DNA from: Candidula unifasciata
Lineage: Eukaryota; Mollusca; Gastropoda; Stylommatophora; Geomitridae
Length of the DNA: 64,000 nucleotides
Assembly (NCBI GenBank): GCA_905116865.2
Contig: CAJHNH020008445.1
Span: 486,001 to 550,000, forward strand
Direction: 5' to 3'
The notes under the pieces were generated by a model. It saw nothing but the letters and a program-made list of their open reading frames with translations, did not search any database and was not told the DNA's origin. The position numbers and the translations under genes are program-made. This document shows, in pieces, positions 32,408-44,089 of the stretch. The stretch's first letter is position 1. Each line of letters begins with the position of its first letter.

Positions 32408-32532
32408 AGTCTGTGGGGAGCTTAGGCTCAATACTTCGGTTTGGAGGTAAAAGGAGTTATTCCACTTAATGCCGCAGATTACGGGAAGCTTAGGCTCAAT
32501 ACTCCGGTTTGGAGGTAAAAGGAGATATTCTG
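32408..32532 (+). repeat. Tandem duplication, 68-bp period
   Basis: AGCTTAGGCTCAATACT then CGGTTTGGAGGTAAAAGGAG occurs twice, starting at about 32419 and 32487. Confidence 0.9.
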
Positions 32533-33224
32533 CCATAGTTTAATACGGTCATTCTACCATATTCATTTTCATGGTCACGCATACATGCATGTGGACAGTT
32601 ACAAATAAACATGATGTATTTTGCCTGTCAACTACTTTTTATCAAGTACTTTAGTTTAATATTTGGCTCAGTTTGTGGAGGCCTCTGTCTGCTGTGCGTT
32701 TTAACAGTTGCTACCCCTAGAGGAACATAACTTGGCATTAGCATTGAATGCAGTACGGCAGGGACCTGGGATTGCTGACCAAGTATCGCCGTACAGCTTG
32801 CAAATTCTTCTTTTCCCTGCCTACTAATCAATCAGGTGTTAGTCTGTACCAGTTTTCTTCTCTGTCATTAAGTAGCTGAAGAAGGTTGATTCTTGTTTTC
32901 TGATGTCTATGGCAAGTTGCCATTGTGGAATTTTGGTCTCTTTTAAAGTGTTTGGGGTATACGTATTAGTTTTTCATGATATTTAAGATTCTTCTGTGAC
33001 TTCCTATTCGTTTGCATCAGTACAATAGCCTAAACTGCCGGTAAAAACATGCTGTTTCTGTTTGTATTCTCCGATTTAAAGGAACAGAAGTTCCAAAATA
33101 TTTAACCTGGATCAAAATCACATAAAAATAATTGGATGCACTGGCAGAGGAGACTGACCTCCTTTAGCATATTTAATAAACATTTTCAGAATGACCCATG
33201 AATATTAAATAATTGTATGCTCAC

Positions 33225-33328
33225 ATGTTCAAACTCACTCTCATCTCCCATCATCTTTTCAACAATCATGAATGAAAGAAGTCCTGATACCACCCAAAGA
33301 CCAATTTTTAAATGGCTGATATAATTAT
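33225..33328 (-). CDS. SLC39A13: SLC39A13-like exon B: TM3
   Basis: Encodes NYISHLKIGLWVVSGLL followed by SFMIVEKMMGDESEFEH. This is the TM3 region of ZIP13 (human GLWVIAGILTFLALEKMF). The acceptor is a good pyrimidine tract, TTTGTTTTGCAG, before 33328. The donor is CAT|GTGAGC at 33224. Entry is phase 1 and exit phase 0. The acidic end (GDESEFEH) begins the cytosolic loop between TM3 and TM4, which continues in the next exon. All 34 codons are open and splice phases agree with both neighbours. Confidence 0.9.
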
Positions 33329-33589
33329 CTGCAAAACAAATTCAATTTGATAATGTTATACAATCAACATAACGAATTATCTACACAAACACAAACAAAT
33401 GATAACTAGGTCACTGCAGCTGTTTATACAGCCTTAATAACAAGGTCATCGTATTGTTTTATACATGTACAGTGACCAGTGCTGACACACATATGTATGT
33501 CATTGGTAAACCTGAGTACTGTTGAATGGATATTTTCACTCTAAAAATGTAATAGGTTGTTGCTTACTGTTTGTCTTGAAATGATAAAA

Positions 33590-33660
33590 GTAGGACAGAC
33601 AACAGACAGACAGGCAGACACACAGACAGACAGATACATAGATAGAACGAACAAACAAAC
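33590..33660. repeat. (CAGA)n/(CAAA)n microsatellite at LINE tail
   Basis: CAGACAGACAGGCAGACACA and AACAAACAAACAAAC, next to the 3' end of the CR1-like LINE at 33660. Confidence 0.85.
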
Positions 33661-34400
33661 AAACTTTATTTTCGAAAGGTTAAGAATTGTTCACACAGGT
33701 CCGCCTTACATTCTGTCCTTCTGGCCTCACTCCATGCATACATTATTCATGCACATATTGTTTTAGCAGATAATTATAGACATCATCAACAACATCTTAA
33801 TAACAATGTGCTTTAAGTATGCCTACATTTTAAAACAATTATAATATCAAACATAATAAATCTTGGTGGAAATCAATAGTATTTTAGGAACACTATTATT
33901 TTCTAAAGGGACATGTAGTCTGTAGTGAAATAATATTTTAAAAACTTCAAACTCTATTTATAGGGTTTGTTGATATTTTTGACTGGTTGTGGAAGTTGGT
34001 TCCACAGATGGGCTGCAGAGTACGCCAAGCTTGTTTTGTACAAGTCTATTCTAGGTTTAGGGATGTGTGATATGTTTAGGCGTTTGCAATGTCACCCATT
34101 ATACTTAAAGAATGGCCAAAGGTAATCTGGAGCAATTTTTCATAAGATTTTGTAAATAACTTTGGCCTTATTGAAAAGTAGTCGTTTATGGGACGGTAGT
34201 AACTTAAGATCTTTATGCATGGAGTTGTCTCTTCCATGATTATTATTGACTAAGCGTACAGCTCTTTTCTGAAGTGCTTTAAGCGGCTTAACGATCAAAA
34301 CTAGACAGCCATCCCATATTGTGGAGCAGTAGTCTAGATGGGTCTGAATATAGGAGATATAGAATATCCTTCTGGTTTTTTTCACCCAGAAAGTTTTTTT
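33660..34400 (-). mobile_element. CR1-like LINE, 3' part
   Basis: Minus sense: RRIFYISYIQTHLDYCSTIW then KALQKRAVRLVNNNHG and LLPSHKRLLFNKAKVIYKIL (34385-34140). After a shift, IDLYKTSLAYSAAHLWNQLP (about 34080-33980) and a 3' UTR ending TTCTTAACCTTTCGAAAATA. This is the usual CR1 C-terminal order. Confidence 0.85.
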
Positions 34401-35150
34401 TTTTGCAAGCTGGTATACATTTTAGCTGTTAGACAGACAGATTTATAGACAGATGGTGTGCACCAGACTGCACAAATATGGTGAAAGGTTTTCTTTTCCT
34501 GTTCTTTTCATGACCTTATTTTAAAAAACATCAAGAGCATCTCAATCGAGACCGGTATAAGTACTAATTTTGATGTGTAAATGTCGCGTGTGACGCTGAA
34601 GGCAAGTGTACACACACGTCAGCTACATATTTTGGTTCCACCGGCTAGTTTGGCTGTTCATGGTAAGTGATGTAGCTGTTGTGATGAATGGTAAAGATGA
34701 TTCATGTCTGGCTGGCACCAGAACACTTACTAGGATTAGGTTTATCCAATCACCAAAGTGACAGAATAGGGACCAGCTAGCCTCATAGCTGTCATTGTTG
34801 GACAAGAGGTCTAGGTTTGTCTGTACTAATGAAAGGAAGCAGTTCGTTCAGAGTACAACCCTAACCATACATTGTGACCTATTGGGCTTTACTGACTAAG
34901 TGACTTTGCAGTTCACCTGGTTACCTCTACATAGCCTATGTCAGCAGAGGTTGAAATGTAATTCTGAAGGAAAATGCAACACAAGATACTACATACTGTG
35001 AAGTGGTCACAGATGTCACTGTCAGATTCACGGCAGATAAAGAAGTGGATGGCAATAATCAGATAGCACTGTTATATATGGGCACCACAAAAGAGTTACA
35101 AGGTAACATGTAGTCCAGCGCGGATGGTTTTTGTGACAAGGGTTTTTAGA
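34400..35150. other. Intron sequence without recognisable features
   Basis: No coding frame, repeat or motif recognised. Confidence 0.5.
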
Positions 35151-35157
35151 TCTCATT

Positions 35158-35350
35158 GTATCTCTTTTATACTGTGTTTCTCTCTCTCCCTCTTTCTCTC
35201 CCCCTCTCTATGTTTGACATATCCAGCATCAGTATGTTCCTCACCTAATGTTATATAGAATATGTTAGTTCTCCTCCAAAGCTGCAAGTTAGTGATTCTA
35301 TCATACCATTTTCTTGATTGAGTTCTGCTTAGGCACCAGCTGATGAACAT
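35158..35350 (-). mobile_element. Possible LINE C-terminal fragment with (GA)n-like stretch
   Basis: The minus frame reads RKWYDRITNLQLWRRTN, like the ISWxDRVTNxxVxxRT segment of RTE-like LINE proteins. It then runs into a purine-rich GAGA stretch at 35170-35210. Confidence 0.4.
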
Positions 35351-35929
35351 TTGCAGTAGATTTTGATCAGTGATTGTTCTGCCACATGATGAGGATTATG
35401 TGTTGTCTCCAGTATCAAAATGGTTTCCGTAACGTCAGTTCACAATTCAGCTTAACTTTACCTCCACAAAATTACATCATGTTTGTTGCGCACTGGAATA
35501 CACAAGGATCAGAGAGATCCAGGGCTGTAGATGTCCGATCTCTCACACAGTGGAGCAAACCAGTTGTTCTCCCTTGATAGCTTGGTCTAGCCCTATGAGT
35601 ACTTGTAGCTATAGGGTGAAAGGGGCACACTTAGGTTGTAAGTCCTTTGATTAGGAAAACCCTTCTACAATCAAAACCGTTGCGCGTGACTGAAGAGGCA
35701 AAAAACACAACGGATCTAGAGAAGACAGCCTTGATAAAAAAAACAAAAACCTAAGCCTACAGTAAATGAACGTGGACATCTGGTTAGCCTGTGGGGCGGC
35801 GCCAGAGGTATGGTCTCTATAAGGAAATCTCCCGCCTCTTCTATAGCAAGCAGGCAATACTAGGATGATCGTTTACTTCCTGCATTGAAAGAATATTTCA
35901 TATGGATTTTGTACTTAATAATAAAATGA

Positions 35930-37340
35930 ATCATCGCTGGAGCTATGGAGTGCGTGCTCTGTGCTTGGTAGCATCTTCAGGTGGCAACAGAGAGAGTGGG
36001 AAGAAGAGACAATGAGGAAATGGAGAGAGAAAAGGCACAGAAATAGGAGTCAGCAGAGCCCCAAGAGTCAGGCGAATTAAAACATATTAGAGTGGTTTAC
36101 TGGAATTGTCTTAGTGCCAAGCAGAGAGGACCTTACTGGAGAGACTGATTTATGACTTTGATATCATGCTGCTGGAATCTAACATAGCCAGATATGAGTG
36201 TCCTAGATACATTCGTTATATAAACCTACCAGACAGGGAAGACATGTGCAATGTCTACTGGTGAAGAATGGGGTAGCATGTGGTTCTTGACCTGAGCCAA
36301 TGGAATTATAGTACACTAGAGATTGAGGGTTTACAGATAGAAAATGGAGAAACAACCTAGAATTTAGTAAATGTTTATGCTGCTGTTGAATCTCTTCTTA
36401 CTAAGGAACATTGGGATTGGCTGAAAGAGTTGGAGGTAATATGTTTCTCATCTGTGGGAATTTCAATGCGTGGAACAGAGTATAGGACAGTACTGGAGAA
36501 AACAGACAAGGAAATTCATTAACAGAGGCTATGGTGGATGCAGGCATAGTGTGTATAAATGATGGTAGGCCAACTAGAATGGCAATGAGACCTTGTGATA
36601 CAGACACGGCTATTGATTAGCATTTGTTACCCAGTCAGCAGTGATGGACACAAAATGGAGTGTCCTAGGTGATTATGGGAGTGATCATATGCCATACTCA
36701 GTCTTGATTTCTAAAGCTAGCCAGTACCCTTCTTGGACGCCTCTGACAGAAAGTATGCAGCAAAATTACCAACTCTACATTTGTGCAGCCTCCATGGTGA
36801 ACCCAAGAAGTAGAAGAGGCATGGAGGGCAAAGCCAGCAGCTGTTAAGCAATTGAAGAAGGTGCAAAAGGCACCTCACAGATTACAAGAGGACGTAGAGA
36901 AGACAGAGTTAGAAATGGGTACATAGCAACCTAAGCCCACTTCCAAAACCAGGCAAAGATCATTCCAGACTCAGCGGTTTCAGGATTATAACTCTACAAA
37001 ATATTTTGGCAAGGTGCTAGAGAAGATTATTGCTGCTAAACTACAAATGTAGGAAGAGCTCCTGCCAAAAAATGGTTTGGGTAGTTACCGGCCACGGAAA
37101 GATACCTGCTCAAATGCAGCTACTTTTGCTTTTGATGTTTATGAGGGGTTCCAGAACAGATAGGAGATGGTTGTGGCAGCACTTGATCTTGAGGATGCAT
37201 ACAATAGAGTCAGATATGATATTTTGATATCTGCACTCATGGAGATATCCCTGGCTTGTGAACTGGATAGCAGCTGTCCTGCATTCGCATATGGTTGCCG
37301 TTCGCCTGGGTACATGGACCTTGGACCCATGTAATATCGC
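35930..37340 (+). mobile_element. I-like LINE fragment, endonuclease and RT start
   Basis: Reads IRVVYWNCLSAKQRGP (endonuclease start, about 36090), FLICGNFNAW (about 36450), INDGRPTRMA, LPKPGKDHSRLSGFRIITLQ (about 36950) and LDLEDAYNRVRYDIL (about 37190, after shift). This is endonuclease then RT order. Same family as the minus-strand copy at 52680-54340. The frame is broken repeatedly. Confidence 0.8.
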
Positions 37341-38480
37341 CCCGGGCCTATAAGTAGGAACATATGAACGTATAATGCGTTCATTGGGACTCAAAGAGTT
37401 AATAAAATAAGACTTGAATAATGATATTTAATATAATGAAATGTAATGAAATTAAAATGTGCATGGATTGTGGGGAAATGATGACAACATGTGCAGCCTT
37501 GTGGTGACAATTTTGAAAGTACTATGTGCTCAATAAAATGTGTTTACCTACCCAGGGGATTGAGAACCCATGGGAGTATATACTTAACTGTCACTGGAAA
37601 AATAATATTCAGGACAGCAGGCACATAAACATTTGAGGGTTTTCAGCACACAACTTGCACCACATGTTCACGTCAAAGCAATGTCAGCAAGCTTCGAAGC
37701 CTGAGTGAAGATGGACAACAGACTTAGGACTTCAATTATCATGACAGGACATGAGAGGAAAGGCAGGATTTGCAGGATATCAGTGTGAGACATAAGACCT
37801 TCAGACTAGACTTGAGAGAATGTGGATATGAGTAGAGAAAATATGTTTTTATTAGAATGTACATGTTTTGTGTTCAGTCTAGATACTATGCATATGTGTT
37901 TGTTTCAATTATTACAGTTCCCGTCAGGAGCAAGGACCAGTCATTGCTTAAGCCGAGGGTCCAAGTGTACAAAACAACATTGTGTAGGAAATCGGCAGAC
38001 CCAGGGCTCTCTGAGGTTTTATCTTGTATTACCCCAAAGTTACGTTTAGTATTTTTGTTTGTAAACTTTTCATCATCAGAAGAACATCAATCACTCTAAT
38101 CTCAGGTGCTCAGTTCTCTAGCTGAAGCATCACATTACCATCACACCATCAGCCAGTCACTGTTTGTTTAAAAGTTTCAAACTGACAAATGTCATCTAAA
38201 TGATTGTTAGCAAAATAAAGCAGTATGTCAAGTTTTATTCTACATTTTTTGTTAAATCCCAAGTGCATTTGTTCTTACTTGTTTAACTAAACTGTTGGAA
38301 TTACATTACCGCTCTTTAATAATTCTTTACCAGGAGGAGGTAGTCGGGACAGGTCACCTGCCCTGTCTAACAATTCATTAATTAAAGTAATCTAAACATC
38401 TAAAATCCCATTTCTTCTCCTGTGGGTACCAGGTGCAGATGCTGTGAATTTACATAATGAGCCAAATATGGCTGTTTTCT
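37340..38480. other. Intron sequence without recognisable features
   Basis: Two overlapping open frames at 37822-38099 have no recognisable domain. Nothing else seen. Confidence 0.5.
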
Positions 38481-38489
38481 TGGATATCC

Positions 38490-38770
38490 AGGACTTTGTT
38501 CGGGGACCAATGAGATCGTTTATTAGTCCAGTTTCTCCTGTGGAGATTAAAACTCCTAATCATCTCAAAAGCATCTAACCACATTTGATCTGTATGCCTT
38601 CAATTTTCATCAGCTCAGTTTGCTTTCTATTAGCTGTTACAATTCTATTGTTCAGAGAGCAACACAAAACAGCCTCCTTTTCTGAGTTTATGACAGCACC
38701 CATATCTGCACACCAGTCAGTCACTTTGTCTTCAGTTGTCTGCAGCTCTTTTGCTGTCTGCATGAATCCA
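38490..38770 (-). mobile_element. LINE RT palm/thumb fragment
   Basis: The minus frame reads TAKELQTTEDKVTDWCADMG and AVINSEKEAVLCC, then MLLR and LGVLISTG. This is the region after the RT catalytic motif. It lies in the intron 165 bp from exon A. Confidence 0.7.
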
Positions 38771-38935
38771 GAGAGAGAGAGAGAGAGACTTATAGGAATG
38801 AAAGCATAGATGGCTAAACATATATTCAGTTTTAAATCTTCTTTTTCAGTACAGATTTAACAAAAAACATTCAAAACAGTTGTTGAGATCACAGTTTGTG
38901 GTCTGTCACTATTTTAATGACGTTAATCAACCCAC

Positions 38936-39040
38936 CTCTGTCCATGTGTGCCCAGACCTCAGGTAGCAAATGCAGAAAAACATCACCAAGAAGACTACCA
39001 ACAGCAAAACTCAGCATTAATCGTAACCTTTTTGCAGCTT
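38936..39040 (-). CDS. SLC39A13: SLC39A13-like exon A: TM2
   Basis: The first exon that can be read encodes KRLRLMLSFAVGSLLGDVFL followed by HLLPEVWAHMDR. This matches the TM2 region of ZIP13 proteins (LLSFALGG, FLHLLPEAW). The HLLPE histidine is part of the conserved ZIP transport path. The acceptor is ...CAATTATAG before 39040 and the donor is AGAG|GTGGGT at 38935. It enters in phase 1, needing one base from an upstream exon, and leaves in phase 1. That last base joins the next exon to make an Asp codon. A LINE fragment lies 165 bp downstream in the intron. The upstream partner exon is not in sight. Confidence 0.88.
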
Positions 39041-39049
39041 CTATAATTG

Positions 39050-39466
39050 AGACATTCAGAAAAAACAAAGAATAAATACCTGAGACAATAAATCCTTATA
39101 AATTCTGGTGAAAATATGGACTGCTATATAGCTGTATATGTAAAATTACATGTTAATAATAAAAGTATAAGAAACTTCTAAACTACCTAACAGTTTATTT
39201 CAACAGTTTCCAAATTTATTCTGACTGCTTTGTTTTTGTCTGCGCATATTTCTTTTTAAGAAAACTGCAAACTGAAAATAACAGCTAACACCATCCCTTG
39301 AATTAATTGTGTTTTTCACCATGTGAGGCAGTGCTACCCATTTTGGTAACTACCAACTTGGATAACACAATTAGATTTCAAACAGTTAATTAAATTAATA
39401 TCTTGTTCCAAACACCAGCACAACTAAATTAGGAAGTTATTTTCATTATTCTTTACTAAACATATA

Positions 39467-39470
<4 letters not shown>
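39050..39470. other. Intergenic or 5' intron sequence without features
   Basis: AT-rich, nothing recognised. It is upstream (in gene sense) of exon A, so the missing intron boundary lies here or beyond. Confidence 0.5.
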
Positions 39471-40119
<649 letters not shown>

Positions 40120-40297
40120 TTCTTTTGCAAACATCATACTCAAGGCAGCACAACAATCAACTCCTCTAGGCCGAAGGCAAAGCTACAGACCCTTGTGAAC
40201 CCAAGAACTGCAACAGCTGCATGAAGAAAGCACAGAAGCAAGAATAAAATGGGGCAAGACCTCTCTGTTTTCAACATTATAAAACACACAAACAAAT

Positions 40298-41888
40298 TCA
40301 TTCATTCATTCAGTAGCATGTCCCTCGCGGAACCTCGCTGCCATAACAACCCTCCGGAAAACCTTCCTATCATGAGCAAGATGTCCTGCGTCTGATACAC
40401 CCATCTGGAGATCATCTGCCACATCCTGCACCCATCTTCTCCTTGGCCTTCCTCTTCCTCTCTTCCCAGGCATATACCCCTCCATTATTGTTCTCTCTAG
40501 ACCTCCATGACGTTTCAAGTGACCAAAATATTTCAATTTTCTTTGTTTTATTGTCTTTACTAGCCAACCCTCTTCAATATTCAGCTCTTGAAGTATGGAT
40601 GCATTTGTTCTTTTCTTTACCCAAGATATTCTTAGAACCTGTCTGTAACATTTATATTCAAATGCATTTATGCGCTGTTCCGCTTGTTTAGTAAGTGTCC
40701 AGGTCTCACAGGCGTATGTTGCAATGGGAAAGATGCATGCTCTTAAAAATCTGACCTTTGTAATTCTATCTGTACAATTCCATAATTTATTCAGTTGTTT
40801 TAGTCTTTGAAGAGCAATTGATAGTCGCCGTTTAATTTCTTTCATTGTGTCACCATTGTTGGTAACCAGTGACCCTAGATATTCGAAATTTTCCACCACT
40901 TCCAATCTTTCCTCATTAACATATATTTCTTTCTCCATGGCAGTTTTGTTTGTATGCATTATCTTTGTTTTTGCTGTGTTAAGAAATAAGTTATGATTTT
41001 CACTATTTCTTTGGAGTGAGGTTAATAAGTTTTCTAAACCATTTTGTGATGTTGATAGTAATACTGTATCATCAGCATAACGAATTTCTGGTATTTCATG
41101 ACCACCGATGTTTAGGGCATCATATTGTTCCTTGTTTATATCATCTCTTACATTTCTCATTATATTTTCGGCGTACAGGTTGAACAAATACGGTGACAGC
41201 ACACATCCCTGACGGACTCCTTGCTTGATGCCAAACCAGTCTGATGTCTCTCCATCTATTCTGACTGCTGCTTGTTGGTCTTGATAGAGCATTTTAATGA
41301 GCTGCACTATATGTGATGGAAAGCCCATATTCCTCATGATTTCCCAAAGCTTCTGATGTTGTACACAGTCAAATGCTTTTGAATAATCCACAAAACATAA
41401 GAACAGATTTACATTAAATTCTCTACACTTCTCTACTATTAAACGCATGTTAAATATATGATCTCTTGTTCCTCTTCCCTGTCTAAATCCAGCCTGAGCT
41501 ACATTAATCTCTTCTTCCATTTTCTTTTGCAGTCTTCTCATTATAATTTTTAGTAGAATTTTACTTGCATGACTGATCAGGGCAATAGTTCGATAGTTTG
41601 TACATAATTTTAGGTCACCCTTTTTTGGTATTGGAATGAAGATAGTTCTCTTCCAGTCTTTTGGCCAAATACCATATTTCCATATCTTTTCACTTAATGC
41701 ATGATAGATTTTTATGCTTTCTTCTCCTCCCGCTTTAATCAATTCAGCTGGTATCTCATCACATCCAGGTGATTTACCATTTTTCAGGCTCCTTATTGCC
41801 CATGAAATTTCATCTAATGAAGGTTCAGGTTCTGCCTCTACTGTTTCTGGTTCATGTATATCATTCATATCCTCACTGTCATTCATAT
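40298..41888 (-). mobile_element. RTE-like LINE, 5'-truncated, open RT frame, 13-bp target duplication
   Basis: CACACAAACAAAT flanks it exactly (40285-40297 and 41889-41901). The tail is (TGAA)n. The frame from 41910 to 40306 is open for 534 codons, but its first seven or so, including the Met, come from flanking DNA. RT motifs in order: GKSPGCDEIPAELIK, IPIPKKGDLKLCTNYRTIAL, QAGFRQGRGTRDHI, LCFVDYSKAFDCV, IKQGVRQGCVLSPYLFNLY, EIRYADDTVLLSTSQ (catalytic YADD intact), FEYLGSLVTN and LKYFGHLKRH. It ends GKRGRGRPRRRWVQDVADDL. The endonuclease is lost to truncation. The long open frame argues for a recent insertion. Confidence 0.95.
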
Positions 41889-41904
41889 CACACAAACAAA
41901 TACC

Positions 41905-42400
41905 AGGCAATATACCAGAGAAAAAACCTCACATGCTTCAGATCACAATGGCAGGAAAAAAATTGCAACTCTTATCATGGAGAAAGACAGTACAAAACTA
42001 TAACATCTTGTGAAGAGTTTAAATAAAGAGAAACATGTCAGCCAAGCGCAACAGGTACATTTTAAACTATGAACTCAGTTCCATAATATTGACATCACCA
42101 CAAGATGGGTTCATACGGTTTCCTTCACCAACAGAATACCTTCCTTGGCTGCGTTCTTAGAGCAAGTGTCCCTCTACACATTCGCTCGCTGTGTATATAC
42201 TTGCTAACACTATTCTGTTCTGCCTCTCTCCTTTGCTGAACTGGGTTCACTGTCCTGTGTTTTCCCGTCATGGTGTTAATTTCACTCTGAATGGCCTGTG
42301 AGGGTATTAACCCTGGGGAAATCTCATATAGGTGCTTTGTCTACTGACATGTCACCTCCTCCTCTTTGAATTTAGTAATGGGACCTAACCTTAATTATCA
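41905..42400. other. Non-coding, nothing recognised
   Basis: No frame or repeat recognised between the RTE-like element and the next LINE fragment. Confidence 0.5.
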
Positions 42401-42539
42401 TTTCTTTGTAAGCCTACAAGTTTCTAGGTCACTGGTACCCTCTTGTAAAAACAGAAAATACTAGGTTCACAGAGTTTGTTGAACCCTTGTCTATTTCAAT
42501 GGCTGTGTTCCCCACGACCACATAAGCCTACTCAGTCAT

Positions 42540-42945
42540 TGAAAATGGTGGGAAAACCTTCATTGGTAAACAAGCAGCAAACCTGCTGGCCAACAGCTCT
42601 GCATTAGAAAGCAAGTTCTCCATGCAAAGAGCAAAAGAAAAAGAGATGAAGGAAGAATTGAAGCTATATACAACACAGGACAACGATCATGATATAATGA
42701 AAAAAATCTTCATTCTGTCCAAGAACTCAAGTGCACATTATGACAACTTGAGAAAAGAAAGGCACCCGGGCCTGACCAAGTAACAAATTAAATAATAATT
42801 CACTTGGAACCAGCTAATCGACAATGACTCCTAGATCTTATTAACCATTACTGGACCCATGGACTATTTCCAATAGAATGGAAGGAGGCAGAAATAGTCC
42901 CTATAGCAAAGAAAGAAAAGCCCAGGAAAAAATAAATTTAAGCTG
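42540..42945 (+). mobile_element. LINE fragment, endonuclease-RT linker and RT start
   Basis: Reads NGGKTFIGKQAANLLANSSA, SMQRAKEKEMKEELKLYTTQ, then LLDLINHYW and PIEWKEAEIVPIAKKEKPRK. It stops at 42945, where the next LINE text runs on the other strand. Confidence 0.75.
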
Positions 42946-42954
42946 TATGCTAAT

Positions 42955-43155
42955 TTCAACTAGAGCCCTTTTTTAGACCTTGTCAAATGCTTTTGTCTGA
43001 TTAAAGAAAGTAGCCAGCAGTTTTTTCCTTTCTGGAAAGCATCTTGTGCCAGATGAGAGATTTGCTCTTCATGCTTCTGTATATTCTGAATGCTGATTTG
43101 CTGTTGTCCAGTATATTCTTTTCTTCCAGGAAATTGAGTAACCCGATGTTCACTT
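42955..43155 (-). mobile_element. LINE RT fragment, inverted relative to its neighbour
   Basis: In minus frames: KSKSLIWHKMLSRKEKTAGY and related text, equivalent to the QISHLAQDAFQKG...TKAFDKVW region of RT. It meets the plus-strand piece tail to tail at about 42950. Confidence 0.65.
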
Positions 43156-43179
43156 TCCAAGGTAGCTTAGGAAGCATAT

Positions 43180-43640
43180 GGGGCGGTAGCTTAAATCATG
43201 ACTTCCGGTCAAAATGGACGTTAGGCAGCGGCACTGTTCGAAACAGAGGCAAATTTTTTGCTTCTGCCGGACAGTGGCCGATGCATTTTTGCTCCATTTG
43301 TAGACTCTATATAGTTTCGTCGCCCAGCTTCTGAGTTGAATGCATGGCGTGACCCTGTGAGCTGCGGATTGCATTTGGAATGTTTTTTCGACTGTGACCA
43401 ACATGTTGGTGTGAATTGTAGATTCAGAAAATGGCGCGATGCCTATCATACAGTGTTGTGGTGCCCGTATGTGATTAAAATTGATCGCGTGGGCAACTGC
43501 TGATCTGTTGGCGATTTCTGCTACCATCAATGATGAACTGCAATTCTAATACTGTGACAAACATTCTGTGTGTTTTTCGTTGGCACAGGAGCGGAGCAAA
43601 GATGGGGTGACTCGTTTGCTATGAAGCTGAAACTAAGACT
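43180..43640 (+). repeat. Repeat family R, copy 2
   Basis: Shares blocks in order with 15840-15982 plus 16284-16654, and with the minus strand at 49330-49460. CTGTGAGCTGCGGATTGCAT, AGATTCAGAAAATGGCGCGA and CACAGGAGCGGAGCAAAGAT are markers. A 126-codon minus frame (43530-43150) shows residue-level similarity to the minus frame at 15974-15762. The family may be coding on that strand. Confidence 0.65.
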
Positions 43641-43714
43641 ACCAGACTACCAGATCATCAAATTACAGTTACCATTTCAGACTCCAGGAACATGTTTAAA
43701 ACAAATGCAACAGG

Positions 43715-44045
43715 TAATTTATGCTCCGATTGGGTAAAAAGGTATTCTGAATTTACAATTAACTTCCATCCTCTTGACCTTCACACAGGGGCATGCAGAG
43801 TGAAAGGTAATAAGTGAGCTGACCAGTTGGCAAGTTCTGCACCAATGCATATGGAAAGAAGCATGGACAGAGCTGACATTATCAATGTTGTACAGTCTAG
43901 GCAAGAAGATAATTATGTATTTGTGTCCCTAGTATGATTGTGTGATCTGGGAGTTAAGCTTGGTGAAGCATGTCTATGGTGTCCTAGGGGGCAAGACAGA
44001 TCTACTATAACCAACTTCTCATGGAAACTATCAGTTGAGATACCT
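43715..44045 (+). mobile_element. I-like LINE fragment, RNase H end
   Basis: Reads VKGNK then ADQLASSAPMHMERSMDRAD and IINVVQ, a decayed form of the GNExAD...HADIINALRE text of the copies at 6184 and 29422. Confidence 0.6.
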
Positions 44046-44089
44046 TGAGCAGGCTGCTGCATTCGAGGACTGAGAATATATGTTGAGTT

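Larger units (their letters stand above)
3656..39040 (-). other. SLC39A13: SLC39A13 (ZIP13)-like zinc transporter gene, partial: eight exons, 5' end missing
   Basis: Gene span. Eight minus-strand exons join in one frame to give about 303 residues ending at a stop codon. Intron phases agree at all seven junctions (in transcript order 1, 0, 0, 0, 0, 1, 2) and every intron is GT-AG. Introns are roughly 5.6, 2.1, 5.4, 1.4, 3.0, 6.2 and 10.7 kb and are packed with transposon fragments. The product is a ZIP-family transporter, which moves zinc or iron into the cytosol. The ZIP13 branch normally sits in Golgi or early secretory vesicles. Assignment to ZIP13 rather than ZIP7 rests on DNFTHGLAV in TM4 and PFTSGGF in TM7. 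The first exon(s), for the N-terminus and TM1, were looked for up to 64000 and not found. The gene therefore starts more than 25 kb upstream of the first visible exon, or has an exon I cannot recognise. Confidence 0.9.
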
